The notes: generated by a model from the letters alone, not told the origin. Shown: positions 1-7,289, counted from the stretch's first letter. The stretch is 10,969 bases of DNA from an uncultured Gemmatimonadota bacterium (GCA_903894655.1 CAITQY010000098.1:1-10969); one strand, 5' to 3'. Numbers and translations: made by a program.

Positions 1-2310
1 CTTCTTGGCCGGAGCCTTGGCCGCCGCCTTCTTGGCGGCTGGGGCCGGAGCCTTGGCCGCTGGCTTGGCGGCCTTCGCCGGGGCCTTAACGGCCTTTGGC
101 GCGGGCTTGGCTGGCGCCTTGGCCGGCGCCTTGGCCGGTGCTTTGGCCGGTGCCTTGGCCGGTGCCTTGGCCGGTGCCTTGGCCGGTGCCTTGGCCACCG
201 ACTTCTTGGCGACAGGCGCGGGTGCCTTAGCCGGAGCGGCCTTGGCGGGAGCGGCCTTGGCGGGAACCGCCTTGGCGGGAACCGCCTTTACCGGCGTCTC
301 CTTCGTGGCCGCCGGCTTGCCAGCACGACCACGAGTTGGAGCGGCCGAGGCGTCGACCACGACCGGCGCGGTCGTGGTGATCACCGGTGCGACGGCCACC
401 GGCGCTTGCATCGCCGGAGCGGCCGATCCGTTTGTGGCCGGAGCAACCGCTCCAACCGGACGGGCACCAACGACGCCGAACATCAGCAGATCGGCCGGCG
501 GACCGGCCGGGGCACGTCCACGCGATCCACCGCGCGGAGCCACACCACGGGCGCCCATACCACGCGGCGCCTGCGGTAGCAGTGCCGCGGCCGCCTTGGC
601 CTCGGCCTTCTGCGCGTCGTCCACCGTCTTGAGCTGCTCCACGATCGACGCAGCATCAGCGGCCCGAGCGACTTCGAAGTCGTTTCCACGACGACGGAGG
701 TCAATCATGTTCGCGTCATGCGCGTCCTGCAGGATGCGTTCGAACATGCGCGAGCTCAACGATTCACTGTCGCGACCGAGCAGTTCGAACGCCTTCGTGC
801 GCGCCGCGCTGGCGCTCGTCGAATCGTCGCCCTGCACCAACGCTTCAACGGCACGACGCACGAGGTCGAAGGCCTCGCTGCGCGTGAGACGCTCACCGCT
901 ACTGCCGATATGACCCGCCACCGCCGAGCCAAAGGTCGGTGTGGCGGCGGCCGGCGTGGCAGCAACTGGTGCGACAAACACCGGAGCGACCACGGCAGCG
1001 ACTACGTCAGCCGCGACCGGAGCCACCGCGCCATCAACCGGCGCCGCGGCATCAGCCTCAACACGCGGCTCACGACCGTCACGATCGCGGAACCGATCGC
1101 GGCCACGGCCACGACGGTTGCGACCACGACGCGCTTCCCGTTCGCCGTCGCCGGCGGCATCAGCCGTCGCATCAACGCCCGGCTCACCGGTCGCATCGGC
1201 GTCCGTCGGCACATCAACGGCGGTCGTCTCGGTCAGCGGCGCGAAACCAGCCAACTCCGCCGCCTCTGCGGCATCGTCGGCGGCATCATGCTCGGCGTCG
1301 GCGGCGTCCTGCGCCGCGTCGCGCACTTCGCCGTCGACTGGCGTGCGGTCGAACCGATCGCGGCCACGGCCACGACGGCCACGGCGACCACGACGTTCGT
1401 CGCGCTCACGATCGCTTTCTTCACGGCGCGGTTCCGCCGGTGCAGCGGCACTCGCGCTCGATGCCGGTGCGATGCTGCCATCGGGCGTGTCGATCTCGAG
1501 CTGGCCGCTGTCGAGCTTCGTGACCTTGAGCAGCCCCTTGTGAGCTGCGTCCTGTACGAAGCGCGAGAACTTCGGCATGCCGAGGTTCTTCTCGTCGAAC
1601 GACGAGTCGATCTCCTGCATGACCTGCTTGAGCCGGTCGGAGCGCATCACGTCACCGTTGCGCTTCATGCGATTCACTGACTCGGTCACGAGCTGCCACG
1701 GATCCCAGCGGGTCGACTCGTCGTCGCCCGTCTTAGTGAGACCGGCGAGCGCGTTGTACGAGTAGTACTCGTCGCAGTTCATGACGAGCAGGTCGCTCGA
1801 CGACTCGCGGATACCGACGCCGATCACGTACTTGCCGTACTCCTTGAGCTTGATGACCATGCTCGAAAAATCGGAGTCACCGGAGAGGAGCACGAAGGTG
1901 CCGATCTCGGGGCGCGTGAAGACGAGCTCCATCGCGTCGATGGCGAGCCGGATGTCGGTCGCGTTCTTCTTCGACGAGCCGTAGGCCGGGGCGAAGATCA
2001 GATCGATCGACGCTTCGGTGAGCGGCACGATGTACTGCGGATAGCGGCGCCAGTCGGCGTAGGCGCGGCGTACCGCGACCTTGCCCTTGACGATGTCCGA
2101 CGAGAGGAGGTTGTTCAGCTCTCCCTGCAGGTCGGAGCGGATGCCCATCGTGACGTTGTCAAAATCGATGAGCAGCGCGGCGTTCGGTGCGTGGGCCGGG
2201 GGCGCGGCATTCGGCGACGTCATCGGAGTGACGGCCTGCGGTCCACGATGGAATGGCGCGATGGTACGAGACGGTGCCGCACTGCGGGACCGGGTGTCAT
2301 GTCGACTCAT
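1..2310 (-). CDS. NYN domain / OST-HTH (LOTUS) protein with RG-rich linkers and KAPA-repeat tail; C-terminus cut by window edge
   Basis: Reading the minus strand from the ATG at 2310 gives 770 codons with no stop down to base 1, so the C-terminal end is missing. Residues about 44-190 form a NYN (LabA/DUF88, PIN-like) domain: LLIDFDN with D49 and D51, NATDIRLAID with D119 and D125, and LLSGDSDF with D145 and D147. These acidic residues match the metal-binding set of this nuclease family. Residues about 203-275 (from DPWQLVTESV) form an OST-HTH/LOTUS winged helix. Residues 293-322 and 391-416 are Arg/Gly/Asp-rich, separated by an Ala/Asp-rich stretch. Residues 474-548 look like a second OST-HTH-like domain. 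From about 656 the chain is a Lys-Ala-Pro tail resembling histone H1. NYN and LOTUS domains are known in RNA cleavage and RNA binding, so an RNA-processing or RNA-regulating role is inferred; the target is unknown. The ATG lies 3 nt past the ligase stop, which suggests translational coupling. Its ribosome site is weak, and M30 (ATG at 2223) is a possible alternative start. Confidence 0.9.
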   Translation of the reverse strand, partial: MSRHDTRSRSAAPSRTIAPFHRGPQAVTPMTSPNAAPPAHAPNAALLIDFDNVTMGIRSDLQGELNNLLSSDIVKGKVAVRRAYADWRRYPQYIVPLTEASIDLIFAPAYGSSKKNATDIRLAIDAMELVFTRPEIGTFVLLSGDSDFSSMVIKLKEYGKYVIGVGIRESSSDLLVMNCDEYYSYNALAGLTKTGDDESTRWDPWQLVTESVNRMKRNGDVMRSDRLKQVMQEIDSSFDEKNLGMPKFSRFVQDAAHKGLLKVTKLDSGQLEIDTPDGSIAPASSASAAAPAEPRREESDRERDERRGRRGRRGRGRDRFDRTPVDGEVRDAAQDAADAEHDAADDAAEAAELAGFAPLTETTAVDVPTDADATGEPGVDATADAAGDGEREARRGRNRRGRGRDRFRDRDGREPRVEADAAAPVDGAVAPVAADVVAAVVAPVFVAPVAATPAAATPTFGSAVAGHIGSSGERLTRSEAFDLVRRAVEALVQGDDSTSASAARTKAFELLGRDSESLSSRMFERILQDAHDANMIDLRRRGNDFEVARAADAASIVEQLKTVDDAQKAEAKAAAALLPQAPRGMGARGVAPRGGSRGRAPAGPPADLLMFGVVGARPVGAVAPATNGSAAPAMQAPVAVAPVITTTAPVVVDASAAPTRGRAGKPAATKETPVKAVPAKAVPAKAAPAKAAPAKAPAPVAKKSVAKAPAKAPAKAPAKAPAKAPAKAPAKAPAKPAPKAVKAPAKAAKPAAKAPAPAAKKAAAKAPAKK
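107..196. repeat. 12-bp tandem repeat coding for KAPA units
   Basis: About 7.5 copies of a 12-bp unit (plus-strand form ttggccggtgcc) run head to tail. Four central copies (143-190) are identical; the outer ones differ by one or two bases, all synonymous. On the coding strand each unit reads Lys-Ala-Pro-Ala, in the tail of the NYN/OST-HTH protein. The unit is a multiple of three, so a change in copy number would lengthen or shorten the tail without a frameshift. Confidence 0.95.
226..285. repeat. 15-bp tandem repeat coding for KA(A/V)PA units
   Basis: There are four adjacent 15-bp units, of which the last two (256-270 and 271-285) are identical (cttggcgggaaccgc). The unit at 241 differs at two adjacent bases and the one at 226 is more diverged. 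They encode Ala-Lys-Ala-Pro/Val-Pro pentads in the same basic tail as the 12-bp array, but with a different period, so they look like a separate expansion. Confidence 0.9.
1090..1117. repeat. 28-bp direct repeat, copy 1 (RG-rich segment)
   Basis: This 28-bp stretch is identical to 1351-1378. On the minus strand it encodes RRGRGRDRF at residues 399-407 of the NYN/OST-HTH protein. The flanks are also similar Arg/Gly codons, so the segment looks like an internal duplication of an RG-rich motif. Confidence 0.9.
1351..1378. repeat. 28-bp direct repeat, copy 2 (RG-rich segment)
   Basis: Identical to 1090-1117. It encodes RRGRGRDRF at residues 312-320 of the NYN/OST-HTH protein, directly after the first OST-HTH domain and an acidic/basic stretch. 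Confidence 0.9.
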
Positions 2311-2313
2311 GTA

Positions 2314-3942
2314 CTAGCCTGGATACGAAACGGAGTGATCGAGCGCGTTGCCGTGCAGCGCCGAGGCGCTCATCGAATTCGCACTCAGCGCGATTGCCCG
2401 CGCGAGTTCTCGCCGCCGCACTTTGCCACTTCCCGTCATGGGAAAGACATCGAAGAAGCGGACGAAATCGGGAACCTTGTCGGCCGCCATCGTTTCCTGG
2501 GCGAAGCGTTTGATTTCGCCACCCGTGATGACTGCCCCTTCTACTGGCACGATGCACGCGCACACCAGCTCTCCCATGACATCATGGGGCACGCCGATCA
2601 CGCAGACATCGTCTACTGCCGGATGCGCACGCAGACGATCCTCGAGTTCGCGCGGGTAGAGCTGCATGCCCCCGCGCGAAATCGTCTCCTGCCGCCGCCC
2701 GACGATCTTCACATAGCCATCCTCATCGATGATCCCCAGATCACCGGTGAGGAAGAAACCGTCCGGCGTCATGACCTTGGCGGTCTCGGCCGGCATGCGG
2801 AGATAGCCCCGCATGAGATTGGACCCGCGGACGGCGATCTCGCCGACTGCTTCAGGTCCGTGCAACTCTCCCGTCATGAGATCCATCGCCATGATCTCGA
2901 CGCCGGGAAGGGCGCAGCCCACGGTGCTCACACGACGTTCGTCGTTGTCGGCGCAGCGGGTGATCGTGACGATGGGTCCGGTTTCCGTGAGGCCGTACGC
3001 GACGAGCACATCGCACCAGCGACGCACCCGGCGCACCAGCGCCTCGTCCACCGAACTGCCAGCAATGACGCCGGCTCGCAGCGACGTGAGTCGCGACGGG
3101 TTGAACGCCTCCTCACGCATGAGGAGGTGATACTGCGTGGGCACGCCGTGCAGCACCGTGACCTTGGCGTCGGCGATGAGCGCGAGGGCGCTCGCCGGGT
3201 CGAAGGACGGTTGCAACACGATCGTCGCGCCACGTGCCATCGTGCCCAGCATGACGCCGAAGCCGAAGATGGCAAAGAACGGGACCGCTCCGAGCACGCG
3301 GTCGTCGGGCGAAATCTCGAGGATCTCCGCCACACGCACCGCGTTTTCCACCAGCGCCCGGTGCGACAGTGGCACGCCCTTGGGCTTGCCCATCGTTCCC
3401 GACGTGTACATGACGGCTAAGTCGGCCGTCTCGTCATACACCGCTGGCCGCGGAACCGGTCGCCCGGTGCCGCTCGACACGAGATCTTCGAACTGGAAGA
3501 TCCGGTCGTCGTACCACAGGTCCTCGTCGCCTACCGTGACCACGTACTGCAGGTCGGGTAGATCGCCGAGCAATTCTTCGAAACGCTGCAGAAAGTCGAC
3601 GCCGTCCCACTTTTCAATGGTGACGACGGCACTCGCTTCGGCGTGTCGCAGCTGGTAGCGCAGATCATGAATGCTGAGCTGCGGACTGACCGGCACCACG
3701 ACCGCCCCAAGCTTCGCGGCGGCCAACGTGGCGATGATCCACTCGACGCCGTTCGGCAGGTTGACCGCGATGCGGTCGCCCGTGCCTAGTCCCAATTCGG
3801 AGAAAGCAGCAGCCAGGGAGGACGCATCGGCGTCCACCTGCTGATAGGTCCACGTCCGTTCACCATTTGTGGCGAGCACGCGTGCGGGATGCTCCTGCGC
3901 ACGTTGCTCGACCAGCGGGGCTAGGGACCACGACGATGCCAT
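2314..3942 (-). CDS. AMP-forming acyl-CoA synthetase / ligase
   Basis: A 542-residue ANL-superfamily enzyme, close to the usual family length. It is expected to activate a carboxylic acid with ATP to an acyl-adenylate and transfer the acyl group to CoA in the cytoplasm. The diagnostic motifs are in order: the phosphate-binding loop YTSGTMGKPKG (179-189), YGLTE (316-320), FFLTGDLG (396-403) with the adenosine-binding Asp, the hinge segment IVGRRQETISRGG (413-425), and SGKVRRREL (505-513) whose K507 is the expected catalytic lysine. The hinge carries Gln-Glu where many relatives have Lys-Asp. A tail of about 29 residues after the last motif is not conserved in the family. No motif fixes the substrate; a medium- or long-chain fatty acid is plausible, an aryl acid is not excluded. 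The start at 3942 has GGAG (3950-3947) 4 nt upstream. The gene is followed at 3 nt by the NYN/OST-HTH gene and is divergent from the kinase operon. Confidence 0.93.
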   Translation of the reverse strand: MASSWSLAPLVEQRAQEHPARVLATNGERTWTYQQVDADASSLAAAFSELGLGTGDRIAVNLPNGVEWIIATLAAAKLGAVVVPVSPQLSIHDLRYQLRHAEASAVVTIEKWDGVDFLQRFEELLGDLPDLQYVVTVGDEDLWYDDRIFQFEDLVSSGTGRPVPRPAVYDETADLAVMYTSGTMGKPKGVPLSHRALVENAVRVAEILEISPDDRVLGAVPFFAIFGFGVMLGTMARGATIVLQPSFDPASALALIADAKVTVLHGVPTQYHLLMREEAFNPSRLTSLRAGVIAGSSVDEALVRRVRRWCDVLVAYGLTETGPIVTITRCADNDERRVSTVGCALPGVEIMAMDLMTGELHGPEAVGEIAVRGSNLMRGYLRMPAETAKVMTPDGFFLTGDLGIIDEDGYVKIVGRRQETISRGGMQLYPRELEDRLRAHPAVDDVCVIGVPHDVMGELVCACIVPVEGAVITGGEIKRFAQETMAADKVPDFVRFFDVFPMTGSGKVRRRELARAIALSANSMSASALHGNALDHSVSYPG

Positions 3943-3982
3943 TCCACTCCGGGATCGGGTACAGCCACGTAAATTACTGACT
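3943..3982. promoter_or_regulatory. Divergent promoter region between ligase and kinase operon
   Basis: This 40-bp gap is the only space between two divergent start codons, so both promoters must lie in or near it. It holds the most AT-rich patch in the area (taaattactga, 3971-3981 with the preceding t at 3970). Plus strand: TAAATT (3970-3975) fits the TANNNT form of a -10 box and would put transcription start at about the kinase ATG, giving a leaderless message. Minus strand: TAATTT (3978-3973) would give a ligase leader of about 25 nt containing its GGAG. I see no good -35 match for either direction and no -24/-12 sigma-54 sequence. The exact elements are guesses. Confidence 0.4.
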
Positions 3983-5338
3983 ATGAACGAGATGCGGAAG
4001 CCGACCGTTGACGAAAGCGGATCGCGCCCTCACACAGGCCCGGGAGAGAAACCCTCCCCGGTGCGCCCGCGTAGGGAGGCCGTGCGTAGGGACGCCCAGC
4101 GCGAGCGGCGTCGGCTCGCGCGCGGTGGGTCGAGGGCACCGTTCCGGTCTCGTTTGTTCGCGATGCTGATCCTGTTCGCCCTCGTGCCCACGGTGGCGGT
4201 CACGCTCGTCGGGGTCGGCACGGCGAGTCGGGCGCTGTCGATGCTGTCGGCCCGATCGGCGTGGGAGCGGATCGCCCTCAGTGGGGAGCAAGCGCTAGCC
4301 GCCACACGGTCCGTGCCGCTCAGCACCGAGCAGCGGGCGGCGGTGGACCGGCACGACGCCGAGCTACGCCAGTCGGTGGAGTTGGCCCGTCGTTTCGATT
4401 TCGTGGCGGGACGCACCATGCGTCTGGTGGTAGCCGGCGCAGCGCTGGTGGTGCTGTTGGTGGCGGTTGGTGCCTCACGGGTGGCGGGACATTTGAGCCG
4501 GCAGCTCAGCCGTCCGCTCGACGAACTGGTCGGATGGACGGGACTGATCCGCACGGGGCGGCCCATCCCGGAACAACCGGAGCGCCGCGGCGCGCCGGAA
4601 TTCGAAGTATTGCGAACGGGGATGCGCACCATGGCCCAAGAGCTCGACACGGGACGACGACGGGCGCTCGAGGCCGAGCGCGCGGAGGCGTTTCGCGAGT
4701 CCGCCCGCCGGTTCGCACATGAGCTCAAGAATCCGCTCACGCCGATTCGCTTCGCGGTCGACCGTCTGCGCCGGTCTGCCCCCGAGGAGTTGCGCGACAC
4801 CGTGGAGGTGCTGGCTGAGGAAGCGGCACGCCTGGAAACGATGGCCAAGAGCTTCGCCCAGTTCGGCCGACTCCCCGATGGGCCGGCCGCCGACATCGAT
4901 GTGTCGGAACTCGTCACGCGTGTGGCACGCAGCACGGTGCCCGACCGACTGGCCGTGCAGATCAGCGCCGACGCCACCCTGCCGCTGGTGCACGGCTTCC
5001 ACGAGCCGCTGGTGCGCGCGGTCACGAACGTGTTGATGAACGCCGTCGACGCCTGTGGCGCGTCAGGACAGATCGACATCGGCCTTCGCTTTGCGGCACC
5101 GTACGTCACCATCACGATCCGCGACACCGGCTGCGGCATCGCGTCGGAGGAATTGGCGCACATCTTCGATCCGTACGTGACCACGAAGCCCGGCGGCACG
5201 GGGCTCGGGCTCGCCATCGCCCGGCAAACGATGGAAGCCCATCGGGGATCCATCGATGCCACGAGCACCGTCGGCGTCGGCACCACCATATCTTTGCGCC
5301 TGCCGATACAGCGGCGCAGCACGAACCGGGAGACATAA
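3983..5338 (+). CDS. NtrY-like membrane sensor histidine kinase
   Basis: A 451-residue kinase starting at ATG 3983; an ATG at 3992 and an upstream in-frame ATG at 3869 are alternatives. The 3869 start would overlap the divergent ligase and adds residues with no recognisable domain. An Arg-rich cytoplasmic N-terminus (1-58) is followed by membrane helix 1 (about 59-80), a short extracytoplasmic segment (81-145), helix 2 (146-168) and a HAMP-like linker (170-224). The H-box is RFAHELKNPLTPIR with phospho-acceptor H246; this KNPLTPI form is characteristic of NtrY-type kinases. The ATP-binding domain has the N-box NVLMNAVDA (349-357), DTGCGI (381-386), IFDPYVTTK (394-402) and GGTGLGLA (404-411), all intact. 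Classical NtrY has a PAS domain and more membrane helices; here there is no PAS and little sensing surface. It should phosphorylate the regulator at 5833-7227. Its TAA stop overlaps the next ATG by one base. No Shine-Dalgarno sequence is visible. Confidence 0.92.
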   Translation: MNEMRKPTVDESGSRPHTGPGEKPSPVRPRREAVRRDAQRERRRLARGGSRAPFRSRLFAMLILFALVPTVAVTLVGVGTASRALSMLSARSAWERIALSGEQALAATRSVPLSTEQRAAVDRHDAELRQSVELARRFDFVAGRTMRLVVAGAALVVLLVAVGASRVAGHLSRQLSRPLDELVGWTGLIRTGRPIPEQPERRGAPEFEVLRTGMRTMAQELDTGRRRALEAERAEAFRESARRFAHELKNPLTPIRFAVDRLRRSAPEELRDTVEVLAEEAARLETMAKSFAQFGRLPDGPAADIDVSELVTRVARSTVPDRLAVQISADATLPLVHGFHEPLVRAVTNVLMNAVDACGASGQIDIGLRFAAPYVTITIRDTGCGIASEELAHIFDPYVTTKPGGTGLGLAIARQTMEAHRGSIDATSTVGVGTTISLRLPIQRRSTNRET

Positions 5339-5820
5339 TGCAGCAGATCCCCGATCCCGTCAGCAACGCCCCTCGCATCGCTGGCGCACCGGCGGCGCCA
5401 CTCCCACCCGGCACGATCGTCTTCACCGGCGACGGCAGCGGTGACAACGTGCGCATCAACGTGAAGGGCGGCAATGTCGTGCTCACGCAGGGCACGAACA
5501 CCACGACCATTCCGCTCAACGACGTCGTGCCCCGCGGATTGGTGCAAATGTCCTGGGCCGTGGCGGCCTCGGTAATCGCGGTGTTCATCGGCTGGCCGAT
5601 CGCCCGCGCCGTGGCGCGCTACCTCGACCGTCGCGGCCGCACCGTGCGCGCCGACAACGCGCTCGAGGCGCAACTGGCGCAGCGGTTCGACGCCATGGAA
5701 CGCAACATCGATACCGTCGCCGTCGAGATGGAGCGCCTGAGCGAAGCGCAGCGTTTCACGTCGAAGCTGCTGGAACAGCGTCCCGCCGCGGTTGCGGTGC
5801 CCGTCGACACGAACCGGTAG
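5338..5820 (+). CDS. Small single-pass membrane protein with cytoplasmic helical tail, unknown function
   Basis: A 160-residue protein I cannot assign to a named family. Residues 1-25 are Pro/Ala-rich without a signal peptide. Residues 26-64 are Gly/Asn/Thr/Val-rich and probably beta-structured (VRINVKGGNVVLTQGTN). One membrane helix spans about 71-93, followed by RAVARYLDRRGR, so the positive-inside rule predicts N-out, C-in. Residues 105-147 (ALEAQLAQRFDAMERNIDTV and onward) form a likely amphipathic helix or coiled coil. The ATG overlaps the kinase stop (TAATG) and has GGGAG (5328-5332) 5 nt upstream, so it is real and translationally coupled. Lying between kinase and regulator genes, it may be an accessory sensor, scaffold or modulator for the kinase, which has little sensory domain of its own. 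That role is inferred from position only. Confidence 0.85.
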   Translation: MQQIPDPVSNAPRIAGAPAAPLPPGTIVFTGDGSGDNVRINVKGGNVVLTQGTNTTTIPLNDVVPRGLVQMSWAVAASVIAVFIGWPIARAVARYLDRRGRTVRADNALEAQLAQRFDAMERNIDTVAVEMERLSEAQRFTSKLLEQRPAAVAVPVDTNR

Positions 5821-5832
5821 ACTCACACCGCC

Positions 5833-7227
5833 ATGCCCAGCGTCCTGATCGTCGACGACGAACCGAACATCCGACGCATGGTCGGCGCTCTGTTGAGCGC
5901 CGAGGGCTACGACGTGCGCGATGCCGCCGACGGGGCCGCAGGGCTCGCCCTCGCGGAAGCGAACGAGCCCGATGTCGCGCTGGTGGACCTGATGATGCCG
6001 GGCGATCTCGATGGACTCGCGCTGCTGCAGAAGCTGCGCGAACGCCGGCCCGACATGCCGGTGGTCATGATGAGTGGACGCGCCGCCCTCACCGATGCGG
6101 TGCGTGCCACCAAACTCGGGGCGTTCACCTTTCTCGAGAAGCCGCTCACGCCCGAAGGGGTGCTGCTGGCGTTGGCCTCGGCCTTCGAGTTGCGTCAGGC
6201 CCGCCGTGCCGCGGCCGCGCTCCGCGAAGACCTCGGCATCTCGGGCGAGATGGTGGGCGACTCGCCGGTGATGCACGACGTGCGCGCCCTCATTGCCCGA
6301 GTGGGGCCGACCGACGCGCGCGTGCTGATCACCGGCGAATCGGGCACGGGCAAAGAGCTCGTGGCGGCCGCGCTGCATCTGGCCAGTCCGCGACGCGATC
6401 GTCCGTTCATACGCGTGAACTGTGCGGCCATCCCGCGCGATCTGGTGGAAAGCGAGATGTTCGGGCACGAACGCGGAGCGTTCACCGGCGCCACCGATCG
6501 ACGCCTCGGCCGCTTCGAACTCGCGCACACCGGCACCCTCTTTCTCGACGAAGTCGGTGACTTGGGCGCGGAAGCGCAGGCCAAGCTGTTGCGCGCCATC
6601 GAAGCGCGCGAAATCGAACGCGTGGGCGGCGGCAAGCCGATCAAGATCGACGTGCGCATTCTGGCCGCCACGAATAAAGACCTCGGTCGCGCCGTGGCCG
6701 ACGGCAGCTTCCGCGAGGATCTGTTCTTCCGCCTGAATGTGATTCCCATTCAGCTCCCACCGCTGCGCGACCGACCGGGCGATCTGCCGGCGCTGGTGCG
6801 GCACTTCTCCGCGCGTCACCGCACCCGCACCGGACGACCGCTGGTGCAGTGGCACGACGACGCGCTCGGGGCGCTCAGCAGCTATCGCTGGCCCGGCAAC
6901 GTGCGCGAACTCGCGAACGTGGTGGAGCGACTGGCGATTCTGCATGCCGGCAGCGTGGTGGGTCGGGCCGAAGTCATACAGGTACTGCCCACGGTGGCCA
7001 GCGACCCGTTCAGTGTGCCGGCGAACGACACCGCCGGACGCGCGATCGAGACGCTGCCGACGATGCCACTCAGCGATGCCCTCGATGCCTACGAACGCCG
7101 ACTCATCTCGGCCGCGCTGGCGCAGAGTGATGGCAACGTGGCGGAAGCCGCGCGACGGCTGCAAACCGACCGGCCAAACCTATACCGGCGCATGCGTCGG
7201 TTGGGATTGGCGTCGGCCGGCGAATGA
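5833..7227 (+). CDS. NtrC-family sigma-54-dependent response regulator
   Basis: A 464-residue three-domain regulator of normal family length. The receiver domain (1-120) has the acidic pocket D8-D9, phospho-acceptor D52 (VDLMMPGD), S81 and K103 (LEKP). The AAA+ domain (about 138-375) has Walker A GESGTGKE (168-175), the sigma-54-contacting loop GAFTGA (215-220), Walker B LFLDEVGDL (236-244), the arginine-containing REDLFFRL (294-301) and WPGNVREL (353-360). A Fis-type helix-turn-helix closes the protein (about 435-458, NVAEAARRLQTDRPNLYRR). All key residues are present, so it should hydrolyse ATP and remodel sigma-54 polymerase at distant promoters when phosphorylated by the kinase two genes upstream. 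NtrC or NtrX would be the nearest named types, but a nitrogen role is not shown. The ATG is 12 nt after the previous stop with no clear ribosome site, which suggests coupling. Its end overlaps an upstream ATG (7224) of the next frame. Confidence 0.95.
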   Translation: MPSVLIVDDEPNIRRMVGALLSAEGYDVRDAADGAAGLALAEANEPDVALVDLMMPGDLDGLALLQKLRERRPDMPVVMMSGRAALTDAVRATKLGAFTFLEKPLTPEGVLLALASAFELRQARRAAAALREDLGISGEMVGDSPVMHDVRALIARVGPTDARVLITGESGTGKELVAAALHLASPRRDRPFIRVNCAAIPRDLVESEMFGHERGAFTGATDRRLGRFELAHTGTLFLDEVGDLGAEAQAKLLRAIEAREIERVGGGKPIKIDVRILAATNKDLGRAVADGSFREDLFFRLNVIPIQLPPLRDRPGDLPALVRHFSARHRTRTGRPLVQWHDDALGALSSYRWPGNVRELANVVERLAILHAGSVVGRAEVIQVLPTVASDPFSVPANDTAGRAIETLPTMPLSDALDAYERRLISAALAQSDGNVAEAARRLQTDRPNLYRRMRRLGLASAGE

Positions 7228-7278
7228 ATACCACGCTCATCTCGCCGCCGATGTGCCCTCGGGCCCTTGACCCTCAGC

Positions 7279-7284
7279 AGGAGA
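7279..7284 (+). promoter_or_regulatory. Ribosome binding site fixing the barrel-protein start
   Basis: AGGAGA lies 6 nt before the ATG at 7290, an optimal match and spacing. The competing ATG at 7224 overlaps the regulator stop (ATGA) but has no comparable site, and would place 22 extra residues before the signal peptide. This decides the start at 7290. Confidence 0.8.
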
Positions 7285-7289
7285 ACCGG

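Noticed and set aside
107..285. Possible CRISPR-like or minisatellite array
   Set aside because: Units are 12 and 15 bp with no spacers, and they read as in-frame Lys-Ala-Pro codons, so they are coding tandem repeats.
5..913. 302-codon plus-strand frame rich in Ala/Gly/Leu
   Set aside because: It is the mirror of the KAPA-repeat tail and second winged-helix region of the minus-strand NYN gene, which stays open across the whole 2310 bp.
1..2310. Suspected frameshift or gene decay in the NYN gene, since only short closed minus-strand frames appear inside it
   Set aside because: Codon-by-codon reading from 2310 gives 770 sense codons with coherent domains; the gene simply has no stop within the window.
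2191..3420. 409-codon open frame on the plus strand
   Set aside because: Antisense to the acyl-CoA ligase, which carries every expected motif; the translation shows no recognisable domain.
4030..7164. 1044-codon open frame on the minus strand
   Set aside because: It lies antisense to the kinase, the small membrane protein and the regulator, all of which have intact family motifs. Its translation is low-complexity His/Arg/Gly-rich with no domain. Long antisense frames are common in GC-rich genes.
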